Below, in pieces: positions 1-11,154 of a stretch of 64,000 nucleotides of DNA. Within the stretch, counting starts at the first letter, position 1; every line of letters starts with the position of its first letter. Origin of the DNA: Ailurus styani. Its lineage: Eukaryota; Chordata; Mammalia; Carnivora; Ailuridae. The stretch spans positions 1,309 to 65,308 of the forward strand of contig LNAC01001225.1 of the NCBI GenBank assembly GCA_002007465.1. The letters run 5' to 3'. The notes under the pieces are model-generated. The model had not been told where the DNA came from and ran no database searches. It was given only the letters and a program-made list of their open reading frames with translations. The translations under genes were made by a program, and so were the position numbers.

Positions 1-416
1 GCTTCTCTCTGAGACCTGGGAGCTCGGTCGCACTCAGACACCCCTGGTCTTTTTGTGTCCCCGTGGGTCCTGAGACCACACTGTCCCTGCAGGGGCTTCA
101 CCCCCCGCTTGGCCTCTGGGGTGACGTCCCTCAGTGGAGCCGACTTCTAACAGTTCCGAGTCTGCGCTCCGCTGCTCGCTCCCTTGCCGGCAGCCGGCCC
201 TCCCCCCGGGGTCTATCTTCCCGTCGCTGCAGATTCACTTCTCCGCCCATCCTACCTTCCAGAAAGTGGTCAATTTTCTGTTCCTAGAATTGCTGCTCTT
301 CTTCTCTTCGATCTCCGGTATAATTTGTAGGTGTTCAGAATAGTTTGATAGCTCTCTGGGTGAGTTCCTGGGACCTGATGATAATCGGTCTCCTACTCCT
401 CCGCCATCTTGCCGCT
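1..416 (-). mobile_element. L1 5' end (5'UTR), truncated by window edge
   Basis: Read on the minus strand this begins GGGAGCGGCAAGATGGCGGA, the remembered 5' start of carnivore L1 elements, and runs out of the window to the left. The CAAGATGGCGG at its tip resembles the YY1 site that positions L1 transcription. It is GC-rich, unlike its flank. Whether the rest is full length cannot be seen. Confidence 0.8.
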
Positions 417-930
417 CCCTCCCTCATTTTTAATTTTTATATATAACATATATACATATGTTTTAGCATGTCTGAAAATATATTTAAAATTGAGAGTTTG
501 AAAATCATTCTTTCTTTCTAACTACATGCTTTCTCTGCTTCTCTGACCTTAATGGTGGAATAACGGTGTAGTGTTTTCATTCCATTTACCTCCAGAGACA
601 AACTGATAGGTGTGATTCTAAATTTCTGAGAGGGAGGTTCTGATTGGATCAGCTTGAGTTTGGCATCCATCTCTGTCCAATCAGCTGCACATATACTACT
701 TTCTTAATCAGAACAAAGAAATTGTCAGTATGTATAAAATTCTTCTTTACCTCTGTGCCAGATAGTCTACATTTGCGACTACAGATCCATACTTCACCCT
801 TCTCTCCCCTTGTGTACCCCAGAGGTTGACTTCTATAGATGTCAATGGTTTCTTGCCTCCGGCTATCTGTTTCTCAGCAGTGAGGGACACCAGCAGGATA
901 TCAGGGTCAGGAGAGAGAAAGCGGGGTATG
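417..930. other. Intergenic, nothing recognised
   Basis: AT-rich near the L1 junction, then ordinary sequence without a recognisable gene or repeat. Confidence 0.5.
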
Positions 931-1389
931 TGTAGCAGACAGAACCATGGTCCCCCCAAATGTCCATGTCCTAATGTCCAACCCCTGGTAAAAAATGATT
1001 TTGCAGATGTGATTAAATTTAAAGATGTCAAAATGGGGAGGTGACCTGGGTGTGTCTAATGTAATTACAAGGGTCCTTGAAAGGTCAAAGAGGGAAGCAA
1101 AAGGTCAGAAAAGAAGAGTTGATGTGACAATGGGTGCAGAGGTCAGAGCGATGCCATTATTGGAAGGGGCCATGAGCCCAGGAATGTGGGAGGCCTTTAG
1201 AAGCTGGAGGAGGCAAGGGTTAGATTTTCCCCTTGAGTCTCCAGAAGGAGAACAGCGCACCAACACTTTGATTTTAGAACAGTAAAACACATATCCAGAC
1301 TCTGAACTCCAGTACTTTAATAAAATACATTTGTTTTAATCTACAAAGTTTGTGGTAACTTGTCACAACAGCAGTAGGAGACTAACACA
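931..1389 (+). mobile_element. MLT1-type MaLR LTR (solo)
   Basis: Starts TGTAGCAGACAG and ends GACTAACACA, with the internal blocks TTTGCAGATGTGATTAA, ACAAGGGTCCTTG and TTTGTGGTAACTTGTCACA typical of MLT1B/C-group LTRs. The length of 459 bp is close to a full LTR. No internal MaLR sequence is attached. Confidence 0.75.
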
Positions 1390-2034
1390 GTTTGTCTTCC
1401 TGCTGAAGTTATTGGATTGCACGGCTATGTTCCTCTAAAGAAAGCCACTGTGCCTGTCTGGCAGCCCTCTCCTGCCCGCTCTCTGGGTTTGGTAACTGTT
1501 CCTTTCCTTTGTGCCCTCAGACCCATATGTGGTAGGATTTCCCCACCATTGCTAACCCAAGCGGTGTCATCCTGCTTTATTGATTTCCTTTCATCTTGTT
1601 CACAACTTTGTGAATTATCCTGTCCTTCAACACTCTTTAATCATCCTTTTTGAGTGTATCAGCTATTTGTTCCCAGGACATTGATGGATACATCCTAGAT
1701 TTCGAGAATTAAGGGGACTTAAGAACCATCTGGCACATACAAAAAATATGGTTGTAATAAAGTATTAAAAAATGAATCATTTTAGAATCCTGGTCACCGT
1801 TACCTAGTTTTTGCCTTCCTTCACCCATTATTCATAGTTCCTTCCAAGACTGCTTGGCAAAATGATGTGGCAAGTTACATATTTATCTCTCTCCGGGAAC
1901 TTCTCCTTTTAACAGATTTTATGCAACCTTTTGTTCTCTGGAGTGGTTCAATGAGGCTTGACTCACTAGAACCTTACTTCCCCTAGTCAAAATGTACTTA
2001 CTCATCCCAGTGGAAGAAATGTGGTTGTTCCAGC
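1390..2034. other. Intergenic, no gene seen
   Basis: Unremarkable sequence between the MLT1 LTR and an L1 fragment. No convincing coding or repeat signal. Confidence 0.4.
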
Positions 2035-2620
2035 TCTCGCCATTCTGATGGGGGTAAGGAGTTATGTTATTGTGGATTTACTTTGCATTCTCCAGTGACA
2101 TCTATAAATGTTGATTGGCCATCTGAATATCCTCTTCATAAAAACGCCCATTCATATCTCTTGTCCATTATCCTATTCAGTAGTCTTTTACATACTGATT
2201 TGTAGCCAGTCTTCATGCATTCTGGACCTGAGTCATCTGTTAAATCTATCTGTTGCAACACTTCTCTAGGCTGTGGCTCACCATTTCCCTTTCCTAATGC
2301 TGTCTTTTGCTGAACAGAAGTTCTTAATTTAAAGCAGCTCAACTTATATTTTTTCTTTGATATGTTTAGTGCTTTCTGTGTCCCATTAAAGTTGCAATAT
2401 GTCTTTTTTCATATTTTTCCCTCAAATCTCTATTATTTACTTTCTGTATTTAGCTCTCTAGTCCATCAGAATTGATTACTGTGAATGGAATGCATTAGGG
2501 TCAAGATTTATTTTTTTCATATACTTATCCAATTGACTCGGTCTCATTAATTTTATTTTTATCCTTTTTGATATGATTATTTATTAGGGGAAGGAGTTCA
2601 TAAAGCAGGGTAGGTGAATT
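2035..2620 (-). mobile_element. L1 ORF2/3' fragment, old
   Basis: Antisense of the L1 ORF2 C-terminal region, for example CATTCTGATGGGGGTAAGGA, TTGATTGGCCATCTG and the GTCCATCAGAATTGA block. It is diverged with many stops. Confidence 0.6.
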
Positions 2621-2696
2621 CCATAGATAATTAAATATTATATTCAATTATCAAGAACAAAGTGTGGACTTTTCTTCATTCAAGAAGTTAAATTTT

Positions 2697-2897
2697 GGGG
2701 CACCTAGGTGGTTCAGTCAGTTAAATATATGCTTTCAGCTCACGTCTTGATCTCCGGTCCTGGGATAGAGCTCTGAGTCAGACTCCCTGCTTCATGGGGA
2801 GCCTACTACTCCCTCTCCCTCTGCCTCTCCCCCTGCTTGTACTTGCACACACACTCTCTTTCTGTCAAATAAATAAATGAAATCTTTTTAAAAAACA
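2697..2897 (+). mobile_element. Can-SINE (TSD AAGAAGTTAAATTT)
   Basis: Full head-to-tail tRNA-derived SINE with AAATAAATAAATG tail. Perfect 14-bp TSD at 2682-2695 and 2898-2911. Confidence 0.92.
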
Positions 2898-3102
2898 AAG
2901 AAGTTAAATTTAGAAACAATTTTTTGAGTCTTATTGTTTCTCAGAGTATCTATCTGGGTCTAATCAGAAGAAAGTAATCATACAATAATTTGAACAGAAA
3001 ATTTAATGTAAAGATTTATTAACTATAACAGGAAACTGGAGTAACAAAGGATTTGTTAGAAAAGTATAGAGAACTCTAAAGAATGTAAGAGTAGTAGGTA
3101 TA

Positions 3103-3295
3103 GGGGTGCCTGGGTGGCTTAATCAGTTAAGTGTCTGCCTTCAGGTCAGGTCGTGATCTTGGGGTCCTGGGATAGAGCCCCACATCGGACTCCCTGCTCA
3201 GTGGGGAGTCTGCTTGTTCCTCTCCTTCTCTCCTCCCAGCCCCCACTCATGCTCTCTCTCTCAAATAAATAAATAAAATCTTAAAAAAAAGAAAA
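3103..3295 (+). mobile_element. Can-SINE (16-bp TSD)
   Basis: GGGGTGCCTGGGTGGCTTAAT head and (AAATA)n tail. Perfect TSD AAGAGTAGTAGGTATA at 3087-3102 and 3296-3311. Confidence 0.93.
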
Positions 3296-3510
3296 AAGAG
3301 TAGTAGGTATAAGAAGCAGCCATTAGTCCTCTAGCTGAGAGAGTGTCCAAGCAAGAGCACCCCTTCTACCCACCCCCTACCACAGACAACCTCTTGGGGC
3401 TGAGAGCCTGTCCTCCTTGAGAAGCCATGCCTCTGACATACCAAGTGGCAGAGGAGTCCCTGTGGAGCTGTAGCGGTGGAACTTGCTGGAAATCCTGTAC
3501 AACTGGGATT

Positions 3511-3915
3511 GTTGCCAAAATACATCACCACGAAATTGGTGGCTTAAGACAAGAGCAATCCATTCTTTGCCAGTTCTGGAGGCCAGAAGTCAGAAATCAG
3601 GGTGTCTGTGGGGCTCTTCTCCTTCTGAAGGCACCGGGGGGAAGGGGCGTCTTCCCTTGCCTCTGCTGGCTTCTGATAGCTGCATGTGTTTCTGGGGCTC
3701 CATTGGCATGTTGAGATTTCTTGCTTCAAATCTCTCTCTGCCCTCCTAAGAACACTTGTCATTGGATTTAGGGCCTACCCAGATAACCTAGGATGATCTC
3801 ATCTTGAGACCTTTCCCTTAATTACATCCACAGAAATCCTTTTTCTACGTAGGGCCAGATTCACAGGCTTGGAGGAGACATCTTTTTGGAAGGCCACAAT
3901 TCAACCCATGATACA
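3511..3915 (-). mobile_element. MLT1-type MaLR LTR
   Basis: Antisense copy: GTGGCTTAAGACAAGAGCAA, AGTTCTGGAGGCCAGAAGTC and the terminal CACAATTCAACCCATGATA are diagnostic of MLT1 LTRs read in reverse. Confidence 0.75.
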
Positions 3916-4365
3916 GCTTTCTGAAGGCTGCTGGAAATCAGTTGTCTATGGGGCACAGGAAAGCTGTTCGTGGGAGATGTCTCACTGAAGGTACTCTGCT
4001 GCATAAACCACCCAAGGGACAGGAAGATTCAGGAGCTCGCTGTTGGAGAAGACTCCTGAGCTAGGGAGCCTGCTGAGAAAGCATGCCGGAATCAGGAAGC
4101 AAATCCTTTTCTCTTGCAATGTCTCTTCACTGATCTCTATTGGCAAAGATTAACATCAGGTCAGCTGGCGGGGCGGGGGGGACGTGTTGAAAGGGCCCAG
4201 ATCTATTTTTCACAGAGAAGACGAAAGAGGAGATTTTAGAGCTTAAAGGCAATAAATTGATAACCACGATGCTCACATACAATGAAAGTTCATTTGGAAG
4301 TCTATCATATATGCTGTGTAGTTGGGTTTCATAGTTATTTTTGAAAAAATAAAAAAAGAAAAACT
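3916..4365. other. Intergenic, nothing recognised
   Basis: No gene or confident repeat. A short G-rich stretch lies near 4168-4182. Confidence 0.4.
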
Positions 4366-5072
4366 TTTAAATTTTAATTCCTGTATAGTTAACATACAGG
4401 GTAGTATTAGTGTCAGGTGTACAATATAGTGACTCAACACTTCCAATGACATACAACACCTGGTGCTCATCACAAGTGCCCTCCTCAACTGCCACCACCT
4501 ATTTAACCCATCCCTTNTTGCCCCCCCATTACATAACCATCAGTTTGTTCTCTACAATTAAGAGTCTGTTTCTTGGTTTGCCCCTCACTTTTCTCCCCTT
4601 TGCTTGTTTGTTTTGTTTCTCAAATTCCACATTTGAGTGAAATCTTATGGCATTTGTCTTTCTCTGACTGATTTATTCTGCTTAGCATTATACTCTCTAG
4701 CCCCCATCCACATTGTTGCAAATGGTAAGATTTCATTCTTTTTTATGACCAAGTAATATTCCATTGTATATATACGTGTTTTATTTATTCTTTCATCAGT
4801 TGATGGACACTTGGACTGTTTCCATAACTTGGCTATTGTAAATAATACTGCAATAAACATTGGGGTGCATGCATCCCTTTGAATTAGTATTTTTGTATTC
4901 TTAGGGTAAATACCCATTAGTGTGATTGTTGGATCATAGGATAGTTTTATTTTTTAACTTCTTGAGGAACCCCCATACTGTTTTCCAGAGTGGCTGCACC
5001 AGTTTGCAGTCTCACCAACAGTTCAAGAGGGTTCCCCTTTCTCCACATCCTTATTTCTTGTATTATTGATGA
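4366..5072 (-). mobile_element. L1 3' region (3'UTR into ORF2 end)
   Basis: Antisense of a carnivore L1 3' part: GTCAGGTGTACAATATAGTG, ACCTGGTGCTCATCACAAGT, and the reverse of the ORF2 C-terminus ending at CTCCACATCC. An ambiguous base (n) sits at 4517. Confidence 0.85.
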
Positions 5073-5415
5073 AATTTATTTAAAGCTATAACTTATTTGG
5101 GTTCTTACCAAAGCCATTTTGGAGGCTGTACATGAAGTTCAATAAATATTAATGTTTTGTTAGAATCACTATTGCATTTGGTACTAACTTAGCAGATATA
5201 GTTTATGACTCTAAAATACGGAGTCACGTTGAGTGAATTCTTATCTTAATCCCTTGAGCTTCATATCTATACATTGTTGTTGCTGGCAATTTGAGAAAAT
5301 CAAAGTACATTGTGTGGCTTTAGAAGCCGTGTATGGTCTTTTGCTGTGTTCACTAGATGTCATAAGCCTGTTAAGTATCATGTTAAATATATTTCTAAAT
5401 ATATTTCTAAATATA
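5073..5415. other. Intergenic, nothing recognised
   Basis: AT-rich, no gene. It ends in tandem copies of ATATTTCTAA, into which the next SINE inserted. Confidence 0.4.
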
Positions 5416-5618
5416 GGGACATCTGGGTAGCTCTGTCCTTTAGCATCTGCCTTTGGCTCAGGTCATGATCCCGGGGTCTTGGGATCTAGCCCCACATCAA
5501 GCTCCCTGCTCAGCGGGAAGCCTGCTTCTCCCTCTCCTTCTCCCATTCCCCCTGCTTGTGTTCCTGCTCTCACTGTCTCTCTCTCTCTGTCAACTAAATA
5601 AATAAAATCTTAAAAAAT
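5416..5618 (+). mobile_element. Can-SINE (TSD ATATTTCTAAATATA)
   Basis: Complete SINE flanked by the 15-bp duplication at 5401-5415 and 5619-5633. The target already contained a partial direct repeat of the same motif. Confidence 0.9.
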
Positions 5619-5644
5619 ATATTTCTAAATATAATAGCGCCATT

Positions 5645-6400
5645 TATCTTTTTAAAAAAATTGAGAACGGTTGACATATAATGTTACAACATAGTGATGC
5701 AACAACTCTATAAGTTATGCTATGTTCACCACAAGTGTAGCTACAACCTATCACCATACAATGCTATTATGATTTCATTCACTATATTCCCTATGCTGTG
5801 CCTTTTACTCCCCTGACTTTTTCATTCCATAACTGAAAACTTGTATCTCCCATTCCCCTTCACCTATTTTGCCCATCCCCTGACGCTGTTCCCCTCTAGC
5901 AACCATCATTTTGTTCTCTGTACATATAGGTCTGATTCTGCTATTTGTTTATTCATTTGTTTTGTTTTTTAGGTTACACATATAAGTGAAATCAAATAGT
6001 ATTTGTCTTTCTCTGTCTGACTTATTGCAGTTAGCGTAAAACCTTCCAGGTCCATCCATGTTGTCACAAATGACAAAATCTCATCCTTTTTATGGCTGAG
6101 TAGTATTTCATTATATATTTTTATATATGCGTATGTATATGCACATATATGCATGTATACGTATGCATTGTATATACATATGCACATATACGCATATATA
6201 CATATATGTGCATATATACATAAATGTGCACATATACATATATATTACATTTTTATTATATATATAATAGAAATGTAGTAGAAATATAATCTCACATTTT
6301 CTTTATCCATTAATCTATAAATGGGTACTTGGGCTGCTTCCATAACTTGGCCATTATAAGTAATGCTCCAATAAACATAGAGGTGCAAGTATCTTCTCAA
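5645..6400 (-). mobile_element. Old L1 3' fragment
   Basis: Antisense L1M-type 3' sequence (GTTGACATATAATGTTACAA, TTCTTTATCCATTAATCTA, CAATAAACATAGAGGTGCAA), split by a TATG/CATA-rich microsatellite. Confidence 0.7.
6110..6262. repeat. AT-rich (TATACA/TATGCA) microsatellite
   Basis: About 150 bp of alternating purine/pyrimidine hexamers (ATATGCACATATAC and similar) that expanded inside the L1 fragment. Confidence 0.8.
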
Positions 6401-6404
6401 CAAA

Positions 6405-6592
6405 ACAAAGAAATGACAAGTGTTGGTGACAATGTGGAAAAAAAGGAACCCTTATGTTGGTGGGTATGTAAATAAATCAGTACAGCCACTGTGGAAAACA
6501 GTAAGGAAGTTCCTCAAAAAGTTAAAAATAGAAATACCATGTGATCCAATAATTCCATTATTGGGTATTTACCCAAAGAAAATGAAAGCACC
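6405..6592 (+). mobile_element. L1 ORF2 C-terminal fragment
   Basis: Sense L1: GGAAGTTCCTCAAAAAGTTA, CCATGTGATCCAATAATTCC, TTGGGTATTTACCCAAAGAA. Short, with frame broken outside the block. Confidence 0.75.
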
Positions 6593-6593
6593 A

Positions 6594-7376
6594 TTTACTT
6601 TTATTTATTTAAATTTTTAAGTGTTTATTGAGGTTAGCACACATACAATAAGTACAAAAATCTTAAATGTATAGCTCAATAAATTTTTACACATAGATAC
6701 ACAAATATGTGTGTATTATATGCACCCCAGGTTAAGATATAGAATATTTCCTGAGTCCCAGAAAATTTTCTCATGGTCCTTCACAGTGAACACTCCATCC
6801 TACCCTGGATGCCCCATAGGTAAGCGCTGTTTTGCTGCCTCTTCTCAAATTTTATATGATCTTCATTTAAATGTCTGCTGTCTATGTTTGAACTTCAGAT
6901 AAATGGAAACATATAGTATCTACTTTTTTGGAACCAGCACCATTTGAAGACACCTTCATTTCCTCATTGTAACAGTGTCAGCCTCTGTGAGATACACACA
7001 CACACACAATTGTATATGTGTGAGCCCATTTTTGGACTTTCTTTTAGTTCTACTGGTCAGCTTGTCAACCCTTACATTAATATCACACAGTCTTAAAATG
7101 ATCCTGATATCTGGAGGGATCAAGTCCTCCAGATCCATTCTTCTACTTGCCTACTCTTAGAACCTTGAGTTTGTTTCCTGATTCTATTCTGTTTCATTCT
7201 ATTTGTCTATCGTTGCACTATTTTAATTATTGTAGCTTTAGAATATGTAATAACATCAGACAGAGAAAAACCTCCAGTTTCCTCTTCCTCAAGATTATTT
7301 TGGCTATTTTTGGCCCCTTGCGTTTTTATATAAATGTTAGATTCAGCTTGTCAATTTCCACTGTTAAAATGTCTGG
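6594..7376 (-). mobile_element. L1 3'UTR/ORF2 fragment, part 1
   Basis: Antisense L1M sequence (TAAGTACAAAAATCTTAAAT; TTTTAATTATTGTAGCTTTA; AGATTATTTTGGCTATTTTT). It is interrupted by a SINE and an LTR and resumes near 8183 at GCTGGATTTTGATCGAGAGT. Confidence 0.75.
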
Positions 7377-7380
7377 CCTA

Positions 7381-7556
7381 GGGGATGCCTGGGTGGTTCA
7401 GTCGATTAAGGGTCTGTCTTTGGGCTCGGCTTTTCATCCCGGGGTCCTGAGATTGAGACCCATGTCAGTCTCCCCACTCAGCAGGGAGGCTGCTTCTCAC
7501 TCTCCCTCTGCTCTCACTCTCTGTCCTCTCAAATAAATAAATAATCTTTAAAAAGA
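7381..7556 (+). mobile_element. Can-SINE
   Basis: GATGCCTGGGTGGTTCAGTC head, AAATAAATAAATAATCTT tail. A short repeat of GTCTGG lies on both sides. Confidence 0.88.
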
Positions 7557-7567
7557 TAAAAATAAAG

Positions 7568-8182
7568 TGTCTGGTCTCGTCCCAAGATGGAGTTGGTCCT
7601 GCTAAGCCCCACAGAACTCACCTAACCTTTTTTTTTTTTTAATTTATTTGACAGGGAGAGAGAGGTTACAAGTAGGCAGAGAAACAGGCAGAGAGAGGAG
7701 GAAGCAGGCTCCCTGCTGAGCAGAAAGCCCGATGCAGGGCTCGATCCCAGGACCCTGAGATCATGACCTGAGCCGAAGGCAGAGGCTTTAACCCACTGAG
7801 CCACCCAGGTGCCCCCATGAACTCACCTAACTTTCTACCCTTGGCTCTCCCAGAAAAGGAAGGCCTAGGTCAAGCAGTCAGTACTTGCCCACTCAGCACA
7901 ACCTGTCTGACCCAGATCTAAGACTTCCCTTGGCTCCATACAAGGAAATAACCCCACTTTAACCAATCAACAAATGCCCAAAATAGCTTCCTTTTGCACC
8001 AGATTAAAAAAAAAAATGAGTGTGAAAATAGGTCTTTTGCTCTCTTTTGTCTATCTATATCAATCTCTCACTCTTCAGAACACCTTTCTATGTGCCAGAG
8101 TAGATGCTACCTAAGTCATGAATTGCTGAATAAAAGCCAGTAGATCAGTAAATCGTCTGTGGAAAGTTTTCTTTTAACACCA
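7568..8182 (+). mobile_element. Probable solo ERV LTR (with a SINE inside)
   Basis: Inserted between two pieces of one L1 copy, so it is a later insertion. Features: a CCAATCAA-type box at 7962, a CT-rich TCTTTTGCTCTCTTTTGTC segment and the polyadenylation signal AATAAA at about 8130, shortly before the 3' end. Without the SINE it is about 430 bp, a normal LTR length. The family was not recognised; a class I ERV is likely. Confidence 0.5.
7627..7818 (-). mobile_element. Can-SINE inside LTR (13-bp TSD)
   Basis: Poly-T end first, closing with GAGCCACCCAGGTGCCCC. TSD GAACTCACCTAAC at 7614-7626 and 7819-7831. Confidence 0.92.
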
Positions 8183-8690
8183 CCAAAGAAGATCTGGCTG
8201 GATTTTGATCGAGAGTACATTGAATCCATACTTACTTTGGGATTATAACACTCAAGTTTTCAAACCTTGAGCATAACATATCATTCCATTAATGTAGTTC
8301 TTCTTTCGTTTCTCTTGGTAATAGTTTGTGGTTTTCAGACTAGAGGTTTTGTTAATCTTCTGTTAAATATTTCCACCAAATAATTTATATTATAATTTTT
8401 TTATTTTCTATTTGCTGTTACATAAAATTACAATCGATTTTTGTAAATATTAACTTTGTATTCAAACATTGCTAAATTCACTTATTAATCTAATTGTAGA
8501 TTACTTTGGATTTTCTGTTTGTATAATATATTGGCTGTAATAATATCAACTTTGTTTCATCTTTTGCATTTATTATGCCATTTCTTATCAGTTGTTGCTA
8601 TGGCTTTATAATGTTGAACATAAGTGACAATGGTGGGCATTATTGTCCTGTGTCAAATCTTAGGGGAGTACAACCACTCAAATCTGTTCA
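8183..8690 (-). mobile_element. L1 ORF2 fragment, part 2
   Basis: Continuation of the 6594-7376 L1 after the LTR: GCTGGATTTTGATCGAGAGT, then ACTTTGTATTCAAACATTGC and the reverse of the ORF2 RT region. Confidence 0.65.
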
Positions 8691-8699
8691 GTATAATAT

Positions 8700-9016
8700 A
8701 GTAAAGCTGAACACACACATACACTATGATCTAGCACCCCACTCCTGATATGCACCCAAGAGAAATGAGTGTATATATTCACCAAAAGACAAGTACAAGA
8801 ATATTCAAAACAGCACTCTTCGTGGGGCACCTGGGTGGCACAGTTGGTTTAGCGTCAGCCTCTTGGTTTCGGTTCAGGCCATGATCTCAGGGTCCTGAAT
8901 CGAGCCTCATGTCAGGCTCCATGCTCAGCATGGAGTCTGCTTGAGATTCTTTCTCCCCCTTCCTCTGTCCCTCCTGCCGTGCTCTCTTGCTCTTAAAAAA
9001 AAAAAATCTTAAAAAA

Positions 9017-9050
<34 letters not shown>

Positions 9051-9470
9051 TGGTACTCTTCATGATAACTGCAAATTGAAAATAACAAAATTTAGACCAA
9101 ATAAATAAATTGTGGAAGGATGAAACAATTGAATACTATTTAGCAATGAGAATAAATGAACTATTTCTACATGCAACAATATAGATGAATCTCTTTGTTG
9201 AACCAAAGAAATTAGACACAAAAAAGGTATTCACTGTATAATTAAATAAAGCACAAGAAGACACAAACCAATCAGTGGTTTTAAAGGGCAGGGTGCTGGT
9301 TACCCAGGGTTAATGTGGTATCTAGCATGGAGCTAAAGGGGGTTTCTGGAGATCAGCTAGAATTCCTGTTCCTAACCTGAGTATGGTATACAGCTCTGTT
9401 CACTTTGTAAAAACTCATGGAGTTACACGTTTATGATTTGTGTATATTTCTGTATGTATATGTTGTTAAA
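8700..9470 (+). mobile_element. L1 ORF2 end, interrupted by a SINE
   Basis: Sense L1 C-terminal/3' sequence (CTATGATCTAGCACCCCACT; GAATACTATTTAGCAATGAG; CAATATAGATGAATCTCTTT) on both sides of the SINE at 8824. Confidence 0.7.
8824..9048 (+). mobile_element. Can-SINE with (CA)n tail
   Basis: GGGGCACCTGGGTGGCACAG head. The A-rich tail runs into a CA dinucleotide repeat at 9020-9048. Imperfect TSD around ACTCTTCRTG on each side. Confidence 0.88.
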
Positions 9471-9830
9471 AGATGATTCAGCTGAATAAATTTGAAGATC
9501 TAATTGGCTATATTCAGCAACTCATGAATCAGGCAGCATCCCATCTAGCAAGAAGAAAGGCTTGTACAGAATGGAAGACTTTTATAGGCAGAAGGAGACA
9601 GAGCAAAGAAGTTATTCTAACAGAGTGGATTGTTTTGTCCCCTTCCTACTGGGGACAGAAGGGGTCTACCAGGTAGGTTTCTGTACTAGTGCTGACCAGG
9701 TGATCCCAGATTGGTTGGTTAGAGGTTACATTCCTGGGAAAGGCTGAAACTGCAAGTAGCTTGGGTATGAGATCTTGGGTTGCTGCCATAGGGCCTAGCA
9801 CATGTGACTCCATTTTAGACCTTTTTTCTT
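9471..9830 (-). mobile_element. LTR-like repeat, copy A
   Basis: Clearly related to 20885-21580 (shared blocks ATTGGCT-TATTCA, TCATGAAT-GGGCA, GACCAGGTGA/TTCAGGTGA, AAGCTGAAACWG). On the minus strand the copies end GAATAWAGCCAATWAKATCT, resembling a polyadenylation signal and R/U5 end. Family not named. Confidence 0.45.
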
Positions 9831-10253
9831 AATTAAAAAACCCAATTTCAACTAAAGTTTTATTTTAAAAATATATGTACTTAATTGAAGTTCCATTCTC
9901 ACTGGAAACTATGCAACATAACAAATGTCTGCTTAGCTCTGCAAATGTACAACTTCTGTACAGACAGTAGGATTTTGAGTTATATTTTGATATGTTCGTC
10001 CCTTTGAAGTTCTAGCTAAGGGGCCTAAGGGGCCTTTCAGGGCAATGGGGTATAAATTTCTGATGTTAATTTGGGGAAGAGGAACTTCTTAGGAAACTGA
10101 AATTTGGAAGGTAGGCTTTATTCCAGTGAAGGAAGGGACTCTAAATTCTTGCTATGCTTCATTTTTGGGGGGTTTAGATTGTGGTTCCCAATCTGTGGCA
10201 GCAGAAGCTGAATGGGCCAAGGCATTACTATGGATTCAAATATACGATCCATC
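9831..10253. other. Intergenic, nothing certain
   Basis: No gene. It may be residual sequence of the same old LTR element. GGGGCCTAAGGGGCCT is a short tandem repeat at 10020. Confidence 0.35.
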
Positions 10254-10267
10254 AAGAATTACCTGTA

Positions 10268-10455
10268 GGGTGCCTGGGTAGCTCAGTGGGTTAAAGCCTC
10301 TGCCTTCGGCTCAGATCATGATCTCAGGGTCCTGGGATTGAGGCCTGCATAGGGTTCCCTGCTTAGCAGGGAGCCTTCTTCCTCCTCTCTCTCTGCCTAC
10401 CTCTCTGCCTACTTGTGATCTCTCTCTCTGTCAAATAAATAAAATCTTTTTTAAA
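10268..10455 (+). mobile_element. Can-SINE, mustelid-type tail
   Basis: GGTGCCTGGGTAGCTCAGTG head and CTGCCTACTTGTGATCTCTC before the A-rich tail. Near-identical flanks AAGAATTACCTGTA and AAGAATTATCTGTA form the TSD. Confidence 0.92.
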
Positions 10456-10690
10456 AAAGAATTATCTGTAAAATGAATAAATATCGCATGTACATATATA
10501 AATATATTTGAAAATATGCATGAGTGCTTTTTAAATTAAAATTTATTTTAAAAATAATTTCTAAATTAAAAGATTTGTTCACTGTGTATATTCTTAAGTA
10601 TATAGAAATATATACTAGTTGGGCTGGGCGTTAAATGCCAGAGAGAACAAGCCATATTCTAGATACTCTAGAAACAAGTTACTCTCTTCT

Positions 10691-10866
10691 AGATCAATAG
10701 TATTCAAGCTTCAACATGTGTAAGAAGCTCCTGGAGGCTTGTTGAAACAGTTCCTGGGACTCCATCACCAGATATTTTGATTCAGTAGACTGGTCTGGGG
10801 ACTGAAATTTGCATTTCTAACAAGCTCACAGTTGATGTAAATAATGCTGGTGAGAATCACTGCCTT
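10691..10866 (+). mobile_element. hAT-type MITE (MER5A-like)
   Basis: GATCAATAGTATTCAAGCTT at one end and GGTGAGAATCACTGCCTTAG at the other, with TTTGATTCAGTAGACTGGTC inside: the pattern of MER5A/MER58 nonautonomous Charlie elements. Confidence 0.6.
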
Positions 10867-11154
10867 AGAAATGTAGCTGCACTCAGCAAACTAAGGCAGA
10901 CTGTTAGAGGATCAAGCACTACTCCCCCAACCAGGGAGGTTGACAAGTGAGTTCCAAAGGGATGGTAAACATATGGTGGCAGAATTGTTGCTTTTAGATC
11001 AAGATGATCTTCCTTTTAGGGAAATACCCCCACTAATGCCAACCTTGGAGAAAATCAGTTGATTTTAATGGGCAAATGGGTTACCTTTCCTTATAGAACA
11101 GTATGTGTTTTCAGGTTGGAAAGCAATCTGATAAGCTGGTTGATGCTGAAGAGG

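Noticed and set aside
6110..6262. Periodic TATG/CATA stretch considered as a CRISPR-like or structured array
   Set aside because: No constant repeat with unique spacers; an ordinary eukaryotic microsatellite in an L1.
9019..9048. CA repeat considered as a regulatory Z-DNA element
   Set aside because: It is simply the expanded tail of the SINE at 8824.
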